DNA of 64,000 nt. It comes from Clostridia bacterium. GTDB lineage: Bacteria > Bacillota > Clostridia > Oscillospirales > Acutalibacteraceae. Each line of letters begins with the position of its first letter. Within the stretch, counting starts at the first letter, position 1. The notes beneath the pieces were generated by a model. The model ran no database searches. It had not been told where the DNA came from and saw only the letters and a program-made list of their open reading frames with translations. The stretch covers positions 1 through 64,000 of the forward strand of contig JAFYVN010000002.1 in the NCBI GenBank assembly GCA_017549105.1. The letters are read 5' to 3'. The position numbers and the translations under genes are program-made. This document shows, one piece after another, positions 24,301-32,450 of this stretch.

Positions 24301-26616
24301 TCACTCTATTGTTCTGTCAAAAATCATATCTATCTCAAAATCAGAACTTCCTTCTTTTTCTTTATACTCGGTATAGGTGTCTTCCTCCAAATATGAGGAA
24401 ACAACAGAACTGGTTCCAAAAACAGATATGTTAGATGCGCTATAAACCATAGAATCGATTTTGATATCCGAAGGTAACCCTTCTAATTTTTGTTCAATTT
24501 CGGTCTCAACAGCCGATTTGATTTCAACCTCGATTTGTTCTGCAGCTTCATCCTCATCAACATAATCTTCATATCTTGCATCTTGAACAGCACCAGCTAT
24601 ATCAACTTTGAAATCGGATGCATCAAAACCATAATTACAATAAGCATCAATTACATCAGTTAAGCCCGTTTGAGTTTGCTTAATAAACTTTTCCCTATCT
24701 TCTTCAACAAAACACTTGTTGATAAGGTTTGTTATTTCAAGTGCTTCTTCAAAATCTAAAGCGGACAACAACTCTGACATTGTGTTATTTGTTAGTAGAG
24801 TTTCTTTGATTTTGTAGTATGAGTAAATCGGTTCCTTTAATAATTCCTCAAAAACACCAATTACGGAAGATATAAATTTACCACCTATCATCAAATAGCT
24901 TGTAGGATTTGAAATAAAACCCTTTATATTTTTGTTGTACTCAAAATCGCAAATAGAATTTTTAGCAACAAAGAAAGTAACAAAAGCATTTTTCTCTTTT
25001 TCACTATTAAAGGAAAGATTATTTATGTTTTTGTTGCGTAGTGTTTCACCAATATATTCAGCCAATTCCTGCTGAGATAACAATCTACATATTTGTTGAA
25101 CATATAAAGAACGAGATACAAGAAGCTGTCTTTCTGCAGAAAAATCACGCATACGTCCATCTAAATAATCATTAACCGATGGATTAACCATAGACAGTCT
25201 TTTCTTTCCGTTAATATCTACGATATTAATAAAACTATCTGTTAGCCTTAATAATGAGGCTTCGAACTGATTGATTGTGTTGTCAACACCGGGCTCCGAT
25301 AAAACTCTTTTCTCAAAACATTCTCGAACCATTTCATATTCTGAAAAACTATTCGAAAGAGAGTAGATTGTTGTTAGCAGAATGCGATCAGTTTTGCTTA
25401 GTTTTCTTTCGTACTCATCCTTCCAAATTTCTTTGGGATCATTCAAATTGCTAACAACAAATTTATAAAACTCTGAAGGCGGAATTCCTTTTAATCTATA
25501 TGGGTTGCAAACAAATTCTATTAAGCGAGGGTTATAATTTTTGTGATTAATTATATTATTATATCGTTTGTTTTTTCTTATTTCTTCATAAAATAACTTA
25601 TTAACCTTTGAAAAAGTTAGTTGATTATATAGTATTTTTGCTTTTTCTATTGATGGTATTGCTGACATATCAATAATAAACACCTTGTATTCATCGTTTT
25701 CAAAACTTTTAACCAACTCTGGTTTTCTTTCTTTGGCTTCTTGAAAAATTGTGACTCGTGAATTAAGGATAAGCAGTTTGTTTTTTGATATGTTAACATA
25801 TTTTATCAATGCGAGAAGTTCTTCGTTTTGACTATCCTTCATTTCGAAGTATGCCTGACCAAAACAATCGTCAACAAGAATAATTTCTTTTGTTTCTGGA
25901 TTTCTTGATAAAGAATTTTTTAAAGTTGTTAAATCAGAACTATTTGTTGTATATCTAACCGTATAACCTTGAGTTGCAAAATATAAAGTTAACATCTTAG
26001 ATGTCATTGTCTTTCCGACTCCGGGGTTTCCGGTTATAAACAAGGTTTTATTTTGTGCTAAACAATTTAATGCTTTGTCATAAGCTGAAGTTTGGACAAA
26101 AAGATTTTTTTCTTTTTCTATGTTAGATAAAAGAACTTCACAGTCGATAAAAACACTATTATTACCAATTTCTTGTAGAATTCCTGTTGAATCAAGCCAA
26201 AGTTTATAATGTTTTTTTAAAACCTCAATATTCTGCGGTTCCTTTAGAAAAGAATCAATTTCACTCAGTGAGAGTATATTTGACGGAGAATCCATATAGT
26301 TGTCAAATAACTCGTATATTGTTTTAACATTTTCGGGCGTTAATTTTTGCGAACAGCAAATAAAGTACTTATTGGGATTTATATTTTTTACTTTTTCAAC
26401 TTCTTTTTTCAAGGAATTCAAAAGAGCAGAAAAAGTTGAATTGTGATAATGCTTAACTTGAACAATAATGTTTTTTGTCGCTACATTATCTGCTAAATCT
26501 ATACCACCATCTCTACCAGGAGCAAATCTATGCAATTTTGTACCAAGTTTTTGGCTCATTATATCTTGACACAAATATTCAAATTCTACGTCGTTTAAAT
26601 TAGAATAATTCAGCAA
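24301..26616 (-). CDS. Mrr-type nuclease fused to nSTAND3-like NTPase (probable anti-phage sensor)
   Basis: 771 residues. Residues 1-130: restriction-endonuclease fold of the Mrr type, with GRDGGIDL (Asp36, Asp40) and IVQVKHY (Gln53, Lys55). Residues about 185-380: STAND NTPase with Walker A GNPGVGKT (196-203), Walker B IILVDDCFGQ (DD-x-x-G as in nSTAND3) and ILNSRVTIFQEA. Residues 380-771: a helical region without known motif, likely the sensor. STAND proteins oligomerise when they bind a trigger, so the nuclease would cut DNA on infection. TTG start, AGGGGG 7 nt upstream. It has its own promoter and is first of two genes. Confidence 0.85.
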   Translation of the reverse strand: MLNYSNLNDVEFEYLCQDIMSQKLGTKLHRFAPGRDGGIDLADNVATKNIIVQVKHYHNSTFSALLNSLKKEVEKVKNINPNKYFICCSQKLTPENVKTIYELFDNYMDSPSNILSLSEIDSFLKEPQNIEVLKKHYKLWLDSTGILQEIGNNSVFIDCEVLLSNIEKEKNLFVQTSAYDKALNCLAQNKTLFITGNPGVGKTMTSKMLTLYFATQGYTVRYTTNSSDLTTLKNSLSRNPETKEIILVDDCFGQAYFEMKDSQNEELLALIKYVNISKNKLLILNSRVTIFQEAKERKPELVKSFENDEYKVFIIDMSAIPSIEKAKILYNQLTFSKVNKLFYEEIRKNKRYNNIINHKNYNPRLIEFVCNPYRLKGIPPSEFYKFVVSNLNDPKEIWKDEYERKLSKTDRILLTTIYSLSNSFSEYEMVRECFEKRVLSEPGVDNTINQFEASLLRLTDSFINIVDINGKKRLSMVNPSVNDYLDGRMRDFSAERQLLVSRSLYVQQICRLLSQQELAEYIGETLRNKNINNLSFNSEKEKNAFVTFFVAKNSICDFEYNKNIKGFISNPTSYLMIGGKFISSVIGVFEELLKEPIYSYYKIKETLLTNNTMSELLSALDFEEALEITNLINKCFVEEDREKFIKQTQTGLTDVIDAYCNYGFDASDFKVDIAGAVQDARYEDYVDEDEAAEQIEVEIKSAVETEIEQKLEGLPSDIKIDSMVYSASNISVFGTSSVVSSYLEEDTYTEYKEKEGSSDFEIDMIFDRTIE

Positions 26617-26650
26617 ATAAATGCCCCCTACAACAGTTTTCTACAGAAAT

Positions 26651-26679
26651 ATTATATTGCAAAGTTATATAATTGTAAA
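26651..26679 (-). promoter_or_regulatory. promoter of the Mrr-nSTAND3 operon
   Basis: TTTACA (26679-26674), 17-nt spacer, TATAAT (26656-26651). Confidence 0.8.
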
Positions 26680-26742
26680 GCGATATGTAATTTCACCTTT
26701 TAATAACAAAGCAAAAATTTATTTTAAGTTTGTAGTACGCTC

Positions 26743-26771
26743 TTGACACAACAGAAAAACTGATATAAAAT
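26743..26771 (+). promoter_or_regulatory. promoter of the IME2 backbone leader
   Basis: TTGACA (26743-26748), 17-nt spacer, TAAAAT (26766-26771), divergent from the nuclease operon and ahead of the hairpin leader. Confidence 0.75.
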
Positions 26772-26826
26772 ATCAACGAACATTTGTTTGTTGTAAAATT
26801 AAAATATTTTTATTTTTTCGTCAATT

Positions 26827-27030
26827 TTCAGGAAAAATTTTTGCGTTCTCACTCCATAATAAGTGAGAGCAAATATTTTTTAACTTATTTTGAAATTGTA
26901 GGAAAAATATATCCGCTTTCATTCCATATAAAGTGAGTGGAGCTTTTCTGAAGCAATAGTTTTTGAACAAATTGTAAATTATTTTGTTTTCAGGAAAAAT
27001 TTATTCTGTTTCATTCCTTTATAAATGGGA
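26827..27030 (+). repeat. leader of IME2 with three similar hairpins
   Basis: Three units, each opening with AGGAAAAAT (26830, 26900, 26992), then a hairpin: TCTCACT...AGTGAGAG, TTTCATT...AAGTGAGTGG and TTTCATT...AATGGGAAG, the first two followed by T-rich tracts. The 3' strand of the first copies again contains ATAAGTGA or AAAGTGA, as in the IME1 leader. Spacing is 70 and 92 bp. They stand between the promoter and the first gene. Confidence 0.68.
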
Positions 27031-27061
27031 AGATAAAAATTCTTCGTAGTGAGGTGATGCA

Positions 27062-28060
27062 ATTATATCGGACAACCCTAATTTAAGTTACATTGTTAAA
27101 CTCCCGAATAAGATAATAACAATTCCGCAGGACAGTCATCTTGCATGGCTTCCGTTGTTTTACGCTCTGCCCAAAGAGCTTGTAATAAAACGGAAGGATT
27201 ATCTTGATATTCCGAGAAATCCGTATGAAGTTCTTTACACAGATAATTACAATCATCTCATCAACGATGATGTATTTCTTCAGCTCATATGGGAATCGTA
27301 TGCGTGGTCGGTGTGGCAGTTCATTCAGGTTCCCCGCCGTGACGGCTACGGCAATATTCCCGGCAAATGGACAGACTATTCGGGTGATTTTCCTCTGTGG
27401 CGGTTGTGCTTTGTAATTCAGAATTACTTCCGAAAGAAATTCGAATATGGAATGGAATGGAGTTTTCAGAAGCTGTTTATGATGCCGAAGGAAATGCAAA
27501 TCCCGTGGCTTACATATCAGCAGTTCAGCAATCTCATCGGCAATCTCACAGACATGATTGTTGAAGAACAGAACTGGCAACCGATGATTGATGAAATATG
27601 GAAGAACCGTCAGATGGAAGATTACAGCGAACGTAAAAGCACATACAAAAGAGATTTCATCAACAAGTGGTATTGTTCTTGGAACAAAAAGAAAAGTCCG
27701 ATTTTTCTTGATGAGGCAATAAAATCCGGTGAAGAAATCAGCGAAGAATTGCTTGTTCAGTTGCCATCACCCCGTGATGATTTTGAAACAAGAATTCTTT
27801 CGAAACACAAAGTCGAAGCATTCTTTGAAACGCTCGACGGAAAAGACAAACGGATTTTGCAGATGCGAATGGACGGATGCACGTTCGAACAGATCGCAAA
27901 ATTTGCAGGATACAAAACACCAAGTGCTGTTTGCAAACGCATTCAGAAAATTGCAACGGCATACGAAGATTTTGTTTCGAAAAAGTACGGAGAGTTTTTG
28001 GACATCCACTCAAAGAAAAAGAAGAAAAATAAACAAGCTGACAAAGACAGTCACGATTGA
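27062..28060 (+). CDS. sigma-like helix-turn-helix protein, probable ATT start
   Basis: The open frame starts after a stop at 27050 and reads SDNPNLSYIVKLPNKIITIP before the first usual start codon (TTG 27155), which has no ribosome-binding site. GAGGTGAT lies 7 nt before an ATT at 27062, so a 332-residue product with a rare start is likely. The C-terminus (FFETLDGKDKRILQMRMDGCTFEQIAKFAGY...) looks like a sigma region 4 or similar HTH. The N-terminal 180 residues are Trp/Tyr-rich and match no domain I know. It ends in a Lys-rich tail. It may control the element's transfer genes. Confidence 0.7.
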   Translation: MISDNPNLSYIVKLPNKIITIPQDSHLAWLPLFYALPKELVIKRKDYLDIPRNPYEVLYTDNYNHLINDDVFLQLIWESYAWSVWQFIQVPRRDGYGNIPGKWTDYSGDFPLWRLCFVIQNYFRKKFEYGMEWSFQKLFMMPKEMQIPWLTYQQFSNLIGNLTDMIVEEQNWQPMIDEIWKNRQMEDYSERKSTYKRDFINKWYCSWNKKKSPIFLDEAIKSGEEISEELLVQLPSPRDDFETRILSKHKVEAFFETLDGKDKRILQMRMDGCTFEQIAKFAGYKTPSAVCKRIQKIATAYEDFVSKKYGEFLDIHSKKKKKNKQADKDSHD

Positions 28061-28116
28061 TTTCGTGGCTGTTTTTTGATGTCCGAAAGGAGGATTTCAG
28101 AAATGAGACGATAGAA

Positions 28117-28194
28117 ATGTTCAAAATGACCAACGCATCATTTTTAGAAAATGCATCGGAAAACACGGTGCTTTTCACGGATCTTGAACCGTGA
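28117..28194 (+). CDS. possible 25-residue peptide
   Basis: ATG at 28117 follows a three-codon frame (ATG AGA CGA TAG, 28103-28114) that has a strong AAAGGAGG. Translation could re-initiate here to give a 25-aa peptide ending FTDLEP. The end overlaps a palindrome. Function unknown; it may only be leader RNA. Confidence 0.25.
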   Translation: MFKMTNASFLENASENTVLFTDLEP

Positions 28195-28197
28195 AAA
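28172..28197. repeat. palindrome between IME2 genes
   Basis: TTTTCACGG (28172-28180) pairs with CCGTGAAAA (28189-28197); no T-run on the plus strand, but TTTTTT precedes or follows on the minus strand. Confidence 0.5.
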
Positions 28198-28238
28198 AAT
28201 CATAAAAATCAGCCGATATTCGGCAGAAAGGAGGCAAA

Positions 28239-28547
28239 ATGAAAACAGGATTAACAAAGCGCCAGAAAGATACTGTTATCTGCTTTAACGAAGAAAGTGA
28301 CATCATTGATGTGTGGACACACAATACGGATTTGAGAAACAGACTTTCAGAATTCAGCAAACAGTATCCTGAATGTTGCAAGATGATAGATGATGACGAG
28401 CAAGGCGGAATGCTTTTTGAAATTCTCAAAGGCAGATTGAGTTTCAGACTCACCGCACCGTATTCGGATGAACGCAGAAACAGTTTAAGCGAATATGCGA
28501 AAAAACACGGAATAAATCACGGCCAAAAAATTGATGAAATGGTTTGA
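28239..28547 (+). CDS. conserved hypothetical IME protein (102 aa)
   Basis: 102 residues beginning MKTGLTKRQKDTVICFNEES and continuing DVWTHNTDLRNRLSEFSKQYPECC, then FRLTAPYSDERRNSLSEYAKKHG. Proteins of this layout are, from memory, common on Clostridia mobilizable elements. No catalytic motif or membrane helix is seen. AAAGGAGG lies 6-7 nt upstream. Function unknown. Confidence 0.7.
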   Translation: MKTGLTKRQKDTVICFNEESDIIDVWTHNTDLRNRLSEFSKQYPECCKMIDDDEQGGMLFEILKGRLSFRLTAPYSDERRNSLSEYAKKHGINHGQKIDEMV

Positions 28548-28683
28548 TTGAATGTGAGGTTGTTTTATGTGTATGCGTGTGCTATAATCATCTCGACAAA
28601 TAAGAATTTGCTGGAATGAAGATAATACATGAAAAATAAGTTCCGCAACCTGAAGTTTACATTTAGAAACACTGAATTGGTAG

Positions 28684-28727
28684 TATGTTTTTGTTGAATA
28701 TTTTATAATAAGGTCAACAAAAACATA
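28684..28727. promoter_or_regulatory. operator/promoter of the Xre membrane protein
   Basis: TATGTTTTTGTTGA (28684-28697) and its exact reverse complement (28714-28727) flank a TATAAT at 28704-28709. A 14-bp inverted repeat around the -10 suggests autorepression by the Xre protein. The -35 is not clear. Confidence 0.7.
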
Positions 28728-28742
28728 AAGGAGTAAATTATT

Positions 28743-29135
28743 ATGACACTTGGTGAAAAAATTGCAAGGCAAAGAAAAGAATTGAACTATACGCAAGAGC
28801 AACTTGCTGATATTCTCGGTGTGTCGCGTCAATCAATTAGCAAATGGGAATCGGATATCGCCTATCCTGAAACTGATAAACTTATCGAACTCGGTAAACT
28901 ATTTGATTGTTCGATGGACTATCTGCTGAAAGAGGAAACAACTGAAAAAGGCGGTGTTCAAACATCAGGTTTTACCGAAAAAGTTGAAGAAATCAGCCGA
29001 AAGGTAATGACGGAAAAAAACAAAGGAAAAGCAAAGAAAATATTAAAAATCATCGGCATTATTTTGGCAGTGGTTTTGACCATTGATATTATTTCAATGA
29101 TATTGTATTTCTTTGTTTTGGGCATACCTAATTAA
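28743..29135 (+). CDS. Xre-type regulator with C-terminal membrane helix
   Basis: 130 residues. HTH_3 domain (1-65: LGEKIARQRKELNYTQEQLA, then VSRQSISKWESDIAYP), a linker, a Lys-rich stretch (MTEKNKGKAKKILK) and one hydrophobic helix (about 103-125) at the C-terminus. It may link a membrane signal to transcription of element genes. AAAGGAG precedes the ATG. Confidence 0.85.
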   Translation: MTLGEKIARQRKELNYTQEQLADILGVSRQSISKWESDIAYPETDKLIELGKLFDCSMDYLLKEETTEKGGVQTSGFTEKVEEISRKVMTEKNKGKAKKILKIIGIILAVVLTIDIISMILYFFVLGIPN

Positions 29136-29200
29136 GCAAAGCAAGACAAATTCCAATTTGTCGAACTAATTATTGAAACAAAAATCAAATACATTTCATC

Positions 29201-29233
29201 AAACCGTTTCACTTTTTGTGAAGCGGTTTTCTT
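29201..29233 (+). terminator. intrinsic terminator after the Xre gene
   Basis: AAACCGTTTCAC pairs with GTGAAGCGGTTT (one wobble), followed by TTTTCTTG. Confidence 0.8.
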
Positions 29234-29261
29234 GTGCACAAAATCGAAAGGAGACGTGAAT

Positions 29262-29282
29262 ATGAAATATGGTAAAACATAG
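29262..29282 (+). CDS. six-codon leader ORF before oriT
   Basis: ATG AAA TAT GGT AAA ACA TAG with AAAGGAG 8 nt upstream. Too short to be a normal gene; possibly a leader peptide that couples translation to the oriT/mob transcript. Confidence 0.35.
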   Translation: MKYGKT

Positions 29283-29309
29283 CAAAATAAAAGCCGAAAA
29301 TAAGCGGAT

Positions 29310-29360
29310 AATCCCGAAGGGCGCACTTCTATACATATCCTTGCGGAATGTATATGTGCG
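29310..29360 (-). other. oriT of IME2, MobQ/RSF1010-like
   Basis: On the minus strand an inverted repeat (TATACAT/ATGTATA at 29330-29336 and 29348-29354) is followed by AAGTGCGCCCT (29328-29318). This is the known nick region of the RSF1010/MobQ group (nick in GTGCG/CCCT by analogy). It lies upstream of a MobA/MobL relaxase gene of the matching class. Confidence 0.85.
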
Positions 29361-29461
29361 TAGCTCCGCTAATGAAAAATCAAAGATTTTAAACAAGGGT
29401 TTTACCCTTGCGCTGCATTGCAGCTATCCCACATTTTATTGAAATTGAATATTTCAATCTG

Positions 29462-29494
29462 TCCCGTTGTTTCATCTGAAGCAACGGGATTTTT
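29462..29494 (+). terminator. intrinsic terminator upstream of the mob operon
   Basis: TCCCGTTG (29462-29469) pairs with CAACGGGA (29482-29489), then TTTTTG. It lies in the 5' leader of the DUF3847-mob genes and could be an attenuator. Confidence 0.8.
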
Positions 29495-29520
29495 GTATCC
29501 AAAAATAAAAAGGAGATTTT

Positions 29521-29799
29521 ATGAGTAAATCAAAAGAAGAATTAATTGAAGAAAAAATAAAAAACGAAAAGGAAATAGAAATCCTTGAACATCAGAAGCA
29601 GCGACTTGAGAATCGCATCGAGTATCTTACCAAAGGCGACAGAGCAAAACGCACTCACCGTCTTTGCGAAAAAGGCGGTGCGATTGAAAGTATCTGTCCC
29701 GAAACAAAGGATATGACTTCTTCTGATTTTTATCAGTTTGCCGAATTCATTTTCGATCTTCCCGAAGTGAAAAAGTATATGGAAAGGTTTGAGTTGTAA
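29521..29799 (+). CDS. DUF3847-type protein
   Basis: 92 residues: N-terminal coiled coil (EELIEEKIKNEKEIEILEHQ, then QRLENRIEYLTKGDRAKRTHRL) then CEKGGAIESICPE and a C-terminal DFYQFAEFIFDLPEV. The layout matches DUF3847 proteins, found ahead of MobA/MobL relaxases. It probably acts as a relaxosome accessory. It overlaps mobA by 1 nt. AAGGAG precedes the ATG. Confidence 0.78.
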   Translation: MSKSKEELIEEKIKNEKEIEILEHQKQRLENRIEYLTKGDRAKRTHRLCEKGGAIESICPETKDMTSSDFYQFAEFIFDLPEVKKYMERFEL

Positions 29800-31334
29800 T
29801 GTCACTTTTCCATTTTCACGTCACACAGATAAAACGGAGTTCGGGTCAGAGTGCCGTTTCGTGTGCTGCGTATCGTGCAGGCGAAAAATTAAGGAGTGAA
29901 TATTACGGCGAAGTCAGCGATTACACCCGCAAAGGCGGAGTTATCGAATCTGGAATTATGTTGCCCGAGTATGTTCCGCAAAATCTTTCTGACAGAGAAA
30001 CTCTGTGGAACGAAGTTGAGAAAATCGAAAAAGGTAAAAAAGCTCAGCTTGCATACAGTTTTGATTTTGCTTTGCAGAATGAATTTACGATGGAAGAAAA
30101 TATTTCTCTTGCAAAGAAATTCATACGGGAACAGTTTGTTGAAAGAGGAATGATTGCAGACTTCGCAATCCATTCTCCCGAAACAAACGGCATCGCAAAT
30201 CCTCACGTTCATGTGTTGTGTCCGATAAGACCGATTGAAGAAAACGGTGAATGGGGCAACAAACAAAAACGAGTTTATGAGCTTGACCGAAACGGAGAAA
30301 GAGCAACCGACCATAACGGAAATTACATCTTCTCTGCCGTACCGACAACCGATTGGGGCAAACCCGAAACGCTTGAACATTGGCGTTCGGAATGGGCAAG
30401 AATGTGCAACGAAAAGTTTGAAGAAAAGCAACTTGCCGACAGAATTGATTGCCGTAGTTATGAGCGACAAGGTGTTGATAAAATTCCGACGGTTCACGAA
30501 GGAGTTGCAGTCCGTCAGATGGAAAGCAAAGGCATAAAAACCGATAAGGGTGAAAAGAACAGATTGATAAAATCCACAAATGCTTTGCTTACAGAAATCA
30601 AAGAGAAAATCAAAATTTTCAAAAGCTGGATTGAAGAAGTCAAAGCAGAACTCAAAAAATTCAATCAACCCGAAACAACGCTTATTGATATTCTCAATAC
30701 ATATCTCGATATGCGAAAAGAAGGCAGAAGTGATTGGAATAAATCTGCACAGACAAAAGGCTCTGTCACAGATTTAAAGAAAATATCGCAGGCAATTATG
30801 ATTCTGCAAAACCGTAACATCTGCACTCTTGATGAACTGAACGAAATTCTGAAACCGATTGACGAAACAAGAAAGTCAATAAAGGCGGATGAAAAGAAAA
30901 TCAAACGGTTGAAACAGCACATTTCAAAGATTGAAGATTATGAAAAATACAAAACGATTTATGATAAATATTCAAAAATATTTTTTGAGAAAAGCAAAGA
31001 AAAGTATTATTCCGAACACGAATCCGAAATCGAGAAATATAAAACTGCTGTGCGGTATATGAAAGCAAATCCCGAGTGTAAATCGAGTGCAAAAGCAGAA
31101 ATGAAATCTGAAATGTCAGAATTAACAGAACATCAGAAATCATTAACCGCAAACCTATCCACCCATCAATCCGAACTCCGTGAGCTTGAAGAAATCAGAT
31201 ACATAGTGAATCAAGCTATGGAACATAAAGAAAACGAAAAACCGTCTGTTCTCAAACGCCTTGAAGAAGCGAAGAAACTGACGGCTCAAAATAACCGTTC
31301 CGCTTACAAAAAGCAGGAACAGAATATTGAATAG
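29799..31334 (+). CDS. MobA/MobL family relaxase
   Basis: 511 residues. N-terminal relaxase domain: SLFHFHVTQIKRSSGQSAV, CAAYRAGEKL, and the histidine motif NPHVHVLCPIRP (about residues 130-142). The C-terminal half (from about 250) is a long Lys/Glu-rich coiled coil, not a primase or helicase. It would nick the oriT at 29.3 kb and lead strand transfer via a helper conjugation system. It is the class expected for the MobQ-type oriT. Confidence 0.92.
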   Translation: MSLFHFHVTQIKRSSGQSAVSCAAYRAGEKLRSEYYGEVSDYTRKGGVIESGIMLPEYVPQNLSDRETLWNEVEKIEKGKKAQLAYSFDFALQNEFTMEENISLAKKFIREQFVERGMIADFAIHSPETNGIANPHVHVLCPIRPIEENGEWGNKQKRVYELDRNGERATDHNGNYIFSAVPTTDWGKPETLEHWRSEWARMCNEKFEEKQLADRIDCRSYERQGVDKIPTVHEGVAVRQMESKGIKTDKGEKNRLIKSTNALLTEIKEKIKIFKSWIEEVKAELKKFNQPETTLIDILNTYLDMRKEGRSDWNKSAQTKGSVTDLKKISQAIMILQNRNICTLDELNEILKPIDETRKSIKADEKKIKRLKQHISKIEDYEKYKTIYDKYSKIFFEKSKEKYYSEHESEIEKYKTAVRYMKANPECKSSAKAEMKSEMSELTEHQKSLTANLSTHQSELRELEEIRYIVNQAMEHKENEKPSVLKRLEEAKKLTAQNNRSAYKKQEQNIE

Positions 31335-31347
31335 AAAGGAATTTTTA

Positions 31348-32190
31348 ATGTTAAACTCAACAGTAAATATACCCATTGAAAAGCTTCATCAGTTTGAGGG
31401 ACATCCGTTCAGCGTACCCGATAACGATGAAATGAATATGCTCATCGAAAGCATACAGCAAAACGGAATCATAAATCCGTTAATTGTCAGACCAAAGGAA
31501 AACACGGAAGATGAATATGAGGTTGTTTCGGGTCACAGAAGACTCCGTGCAGCAAAGAAAGCAGGACTGAAAACGGTACCTGCTTTAATTTATGCCATTG
31601 ACAGAGATACAGCGACAATTGCGGTTGTTGACTGCAATCTGCAACGTGAGAACATCCCGCCGAGCGAAAAAGCAAAGGCATTCAAAATGAAAATGGATGC
31701 CATATCGCATCAGGGCAAATCAACTTCTCGACAACTTGTCGACAAGTTGAAAAGTGCCGAATTTATCTCACAGTCAGAAAGCGGCAGACAGGTTCAAAGA
31801 TACATCCGACTCACTCATCTTATCCCCGAACTTTCGGATATGGTTGACAAAGGAAAAATTGCCTTTACCCCCGCCGTTGAAATCTCATATCTCACCGAAG
31901 AAGAACAGAAAAATCTGCTCGAAACAATACAGAGTGAGGACTGCACTCCGTCGTTATCACAGGCACAGAAAATGAAACAGCTTTCGCAGCTTCACCGTCT
32001 TGATATGGATATGATTTTTAAAATTATGACAACCGCAAAGCCGAATCAGAAAGAATTTCTGAAACTGAATTCCGATAAATATGATAAATTCCTCGGCAAA
32101 TTTTCAACCCCGAAAGACAAGGAAGAACATATTTACAAAGCACTTGAATTTTACGATAAACATCAAAGAAAGAAGGATATTACAAAATGA
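31348..32190 (+). CDS. ParB/RepB-like partition-type protein of IME2
   Basis: 280 residues. IPIEKLHQFEGHPFSVPDND, GIINPLIVRP, VVSGHRRLRAAKKAGL and VVDCNLQRENIPPSEKA make the ParB N-terminal domain; a middle HTH region and C-terminal TAKPNQKEFLKL follow. The ATG at 31348 has AAAGGA 6 nt upstream; a TTG at 31327 inside mobA is less likely. It is a homologue of the IME1 protein at 12763-13659, and overlaps the next gene as ATGA. Confidence 0.87.
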   Translation: MLNSTVNIPIEKLHQFEGHPFSVPDNDEMNMLIESIQQNGIINPLIVRPKENTEDEYEVVSGHRRLRAAKKAGLKTVPALIYAIDRDTATIAVVDCNLQRENIPPSEKAKAFKMKMDAISHQGKSTSRQLVDKLKSAEFISQSESGRQVQRYIRLTHLIPELSDMVDKGKIAFTPAVEISYLTEEEQKNLLETIQSEDCTPSLSQAQKMKQLSQLHRLDMDMIFKIMTTAKPNQKEFLKLNSDKYDKFLGKFSTPKDKEEHIYKALEFYDKHQRKKDITK

Positions 32191-32450
32191 AAAAAGTAAA
32201 CAACATTGCAATTATCAAGTCCGTATCGTGCGGTGCAAACGAATATGTGGTCAACGGTGTCACATATACGGTTGAATCCCGTTTTGTTCCGTATGATATA
32301 AAAAGCAAGCAGACAACGTTCCATGATAAAATCAAAAGAATTATCAGAAGCGATTTCATACCTTTGACAGTAAACACAGATGAAGATAAAATTGAATCGA
32401 ACAATGTGTGTTTGACTGCCGGAAAGGAGGACTATGCAGTCGAAGGATAA
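32187..32450 (+). CDS. small conserved VNGV-type protein of IME2
   Basis: 87 residues, homologue of 13656-13931 (ANEYVVNGVTYTVESRF, KIKRIIRSDFIPLT, CLTAGKED). It overlaps the recombinase start by 17 nt. It has the same place in both elements, so it belongs to the integration module; a directionality factor role is inference. Confidence 0.7.
   Translation: MKKVNNIAIIKSVSCGANEYVVNGVTYTVESRFVPYDIKSKQTTFHDKIKRIIRSDFIPLTVNTDEDKIESNNVCLTAGKEDYAVEG

Noticed and set aside
26827..27030. CRISPR-like repeat
   Set aside because: Only three copies, variable unit sequence and unequal spacing; hairpins with T-tracts fit leader RNA better.
29889..30668. 259-codon open frame on the minus strand
   Set aside because: Antisense shadow of the MobA/MobL gene; Phe/Cys-rich composition typical of reverse frames.
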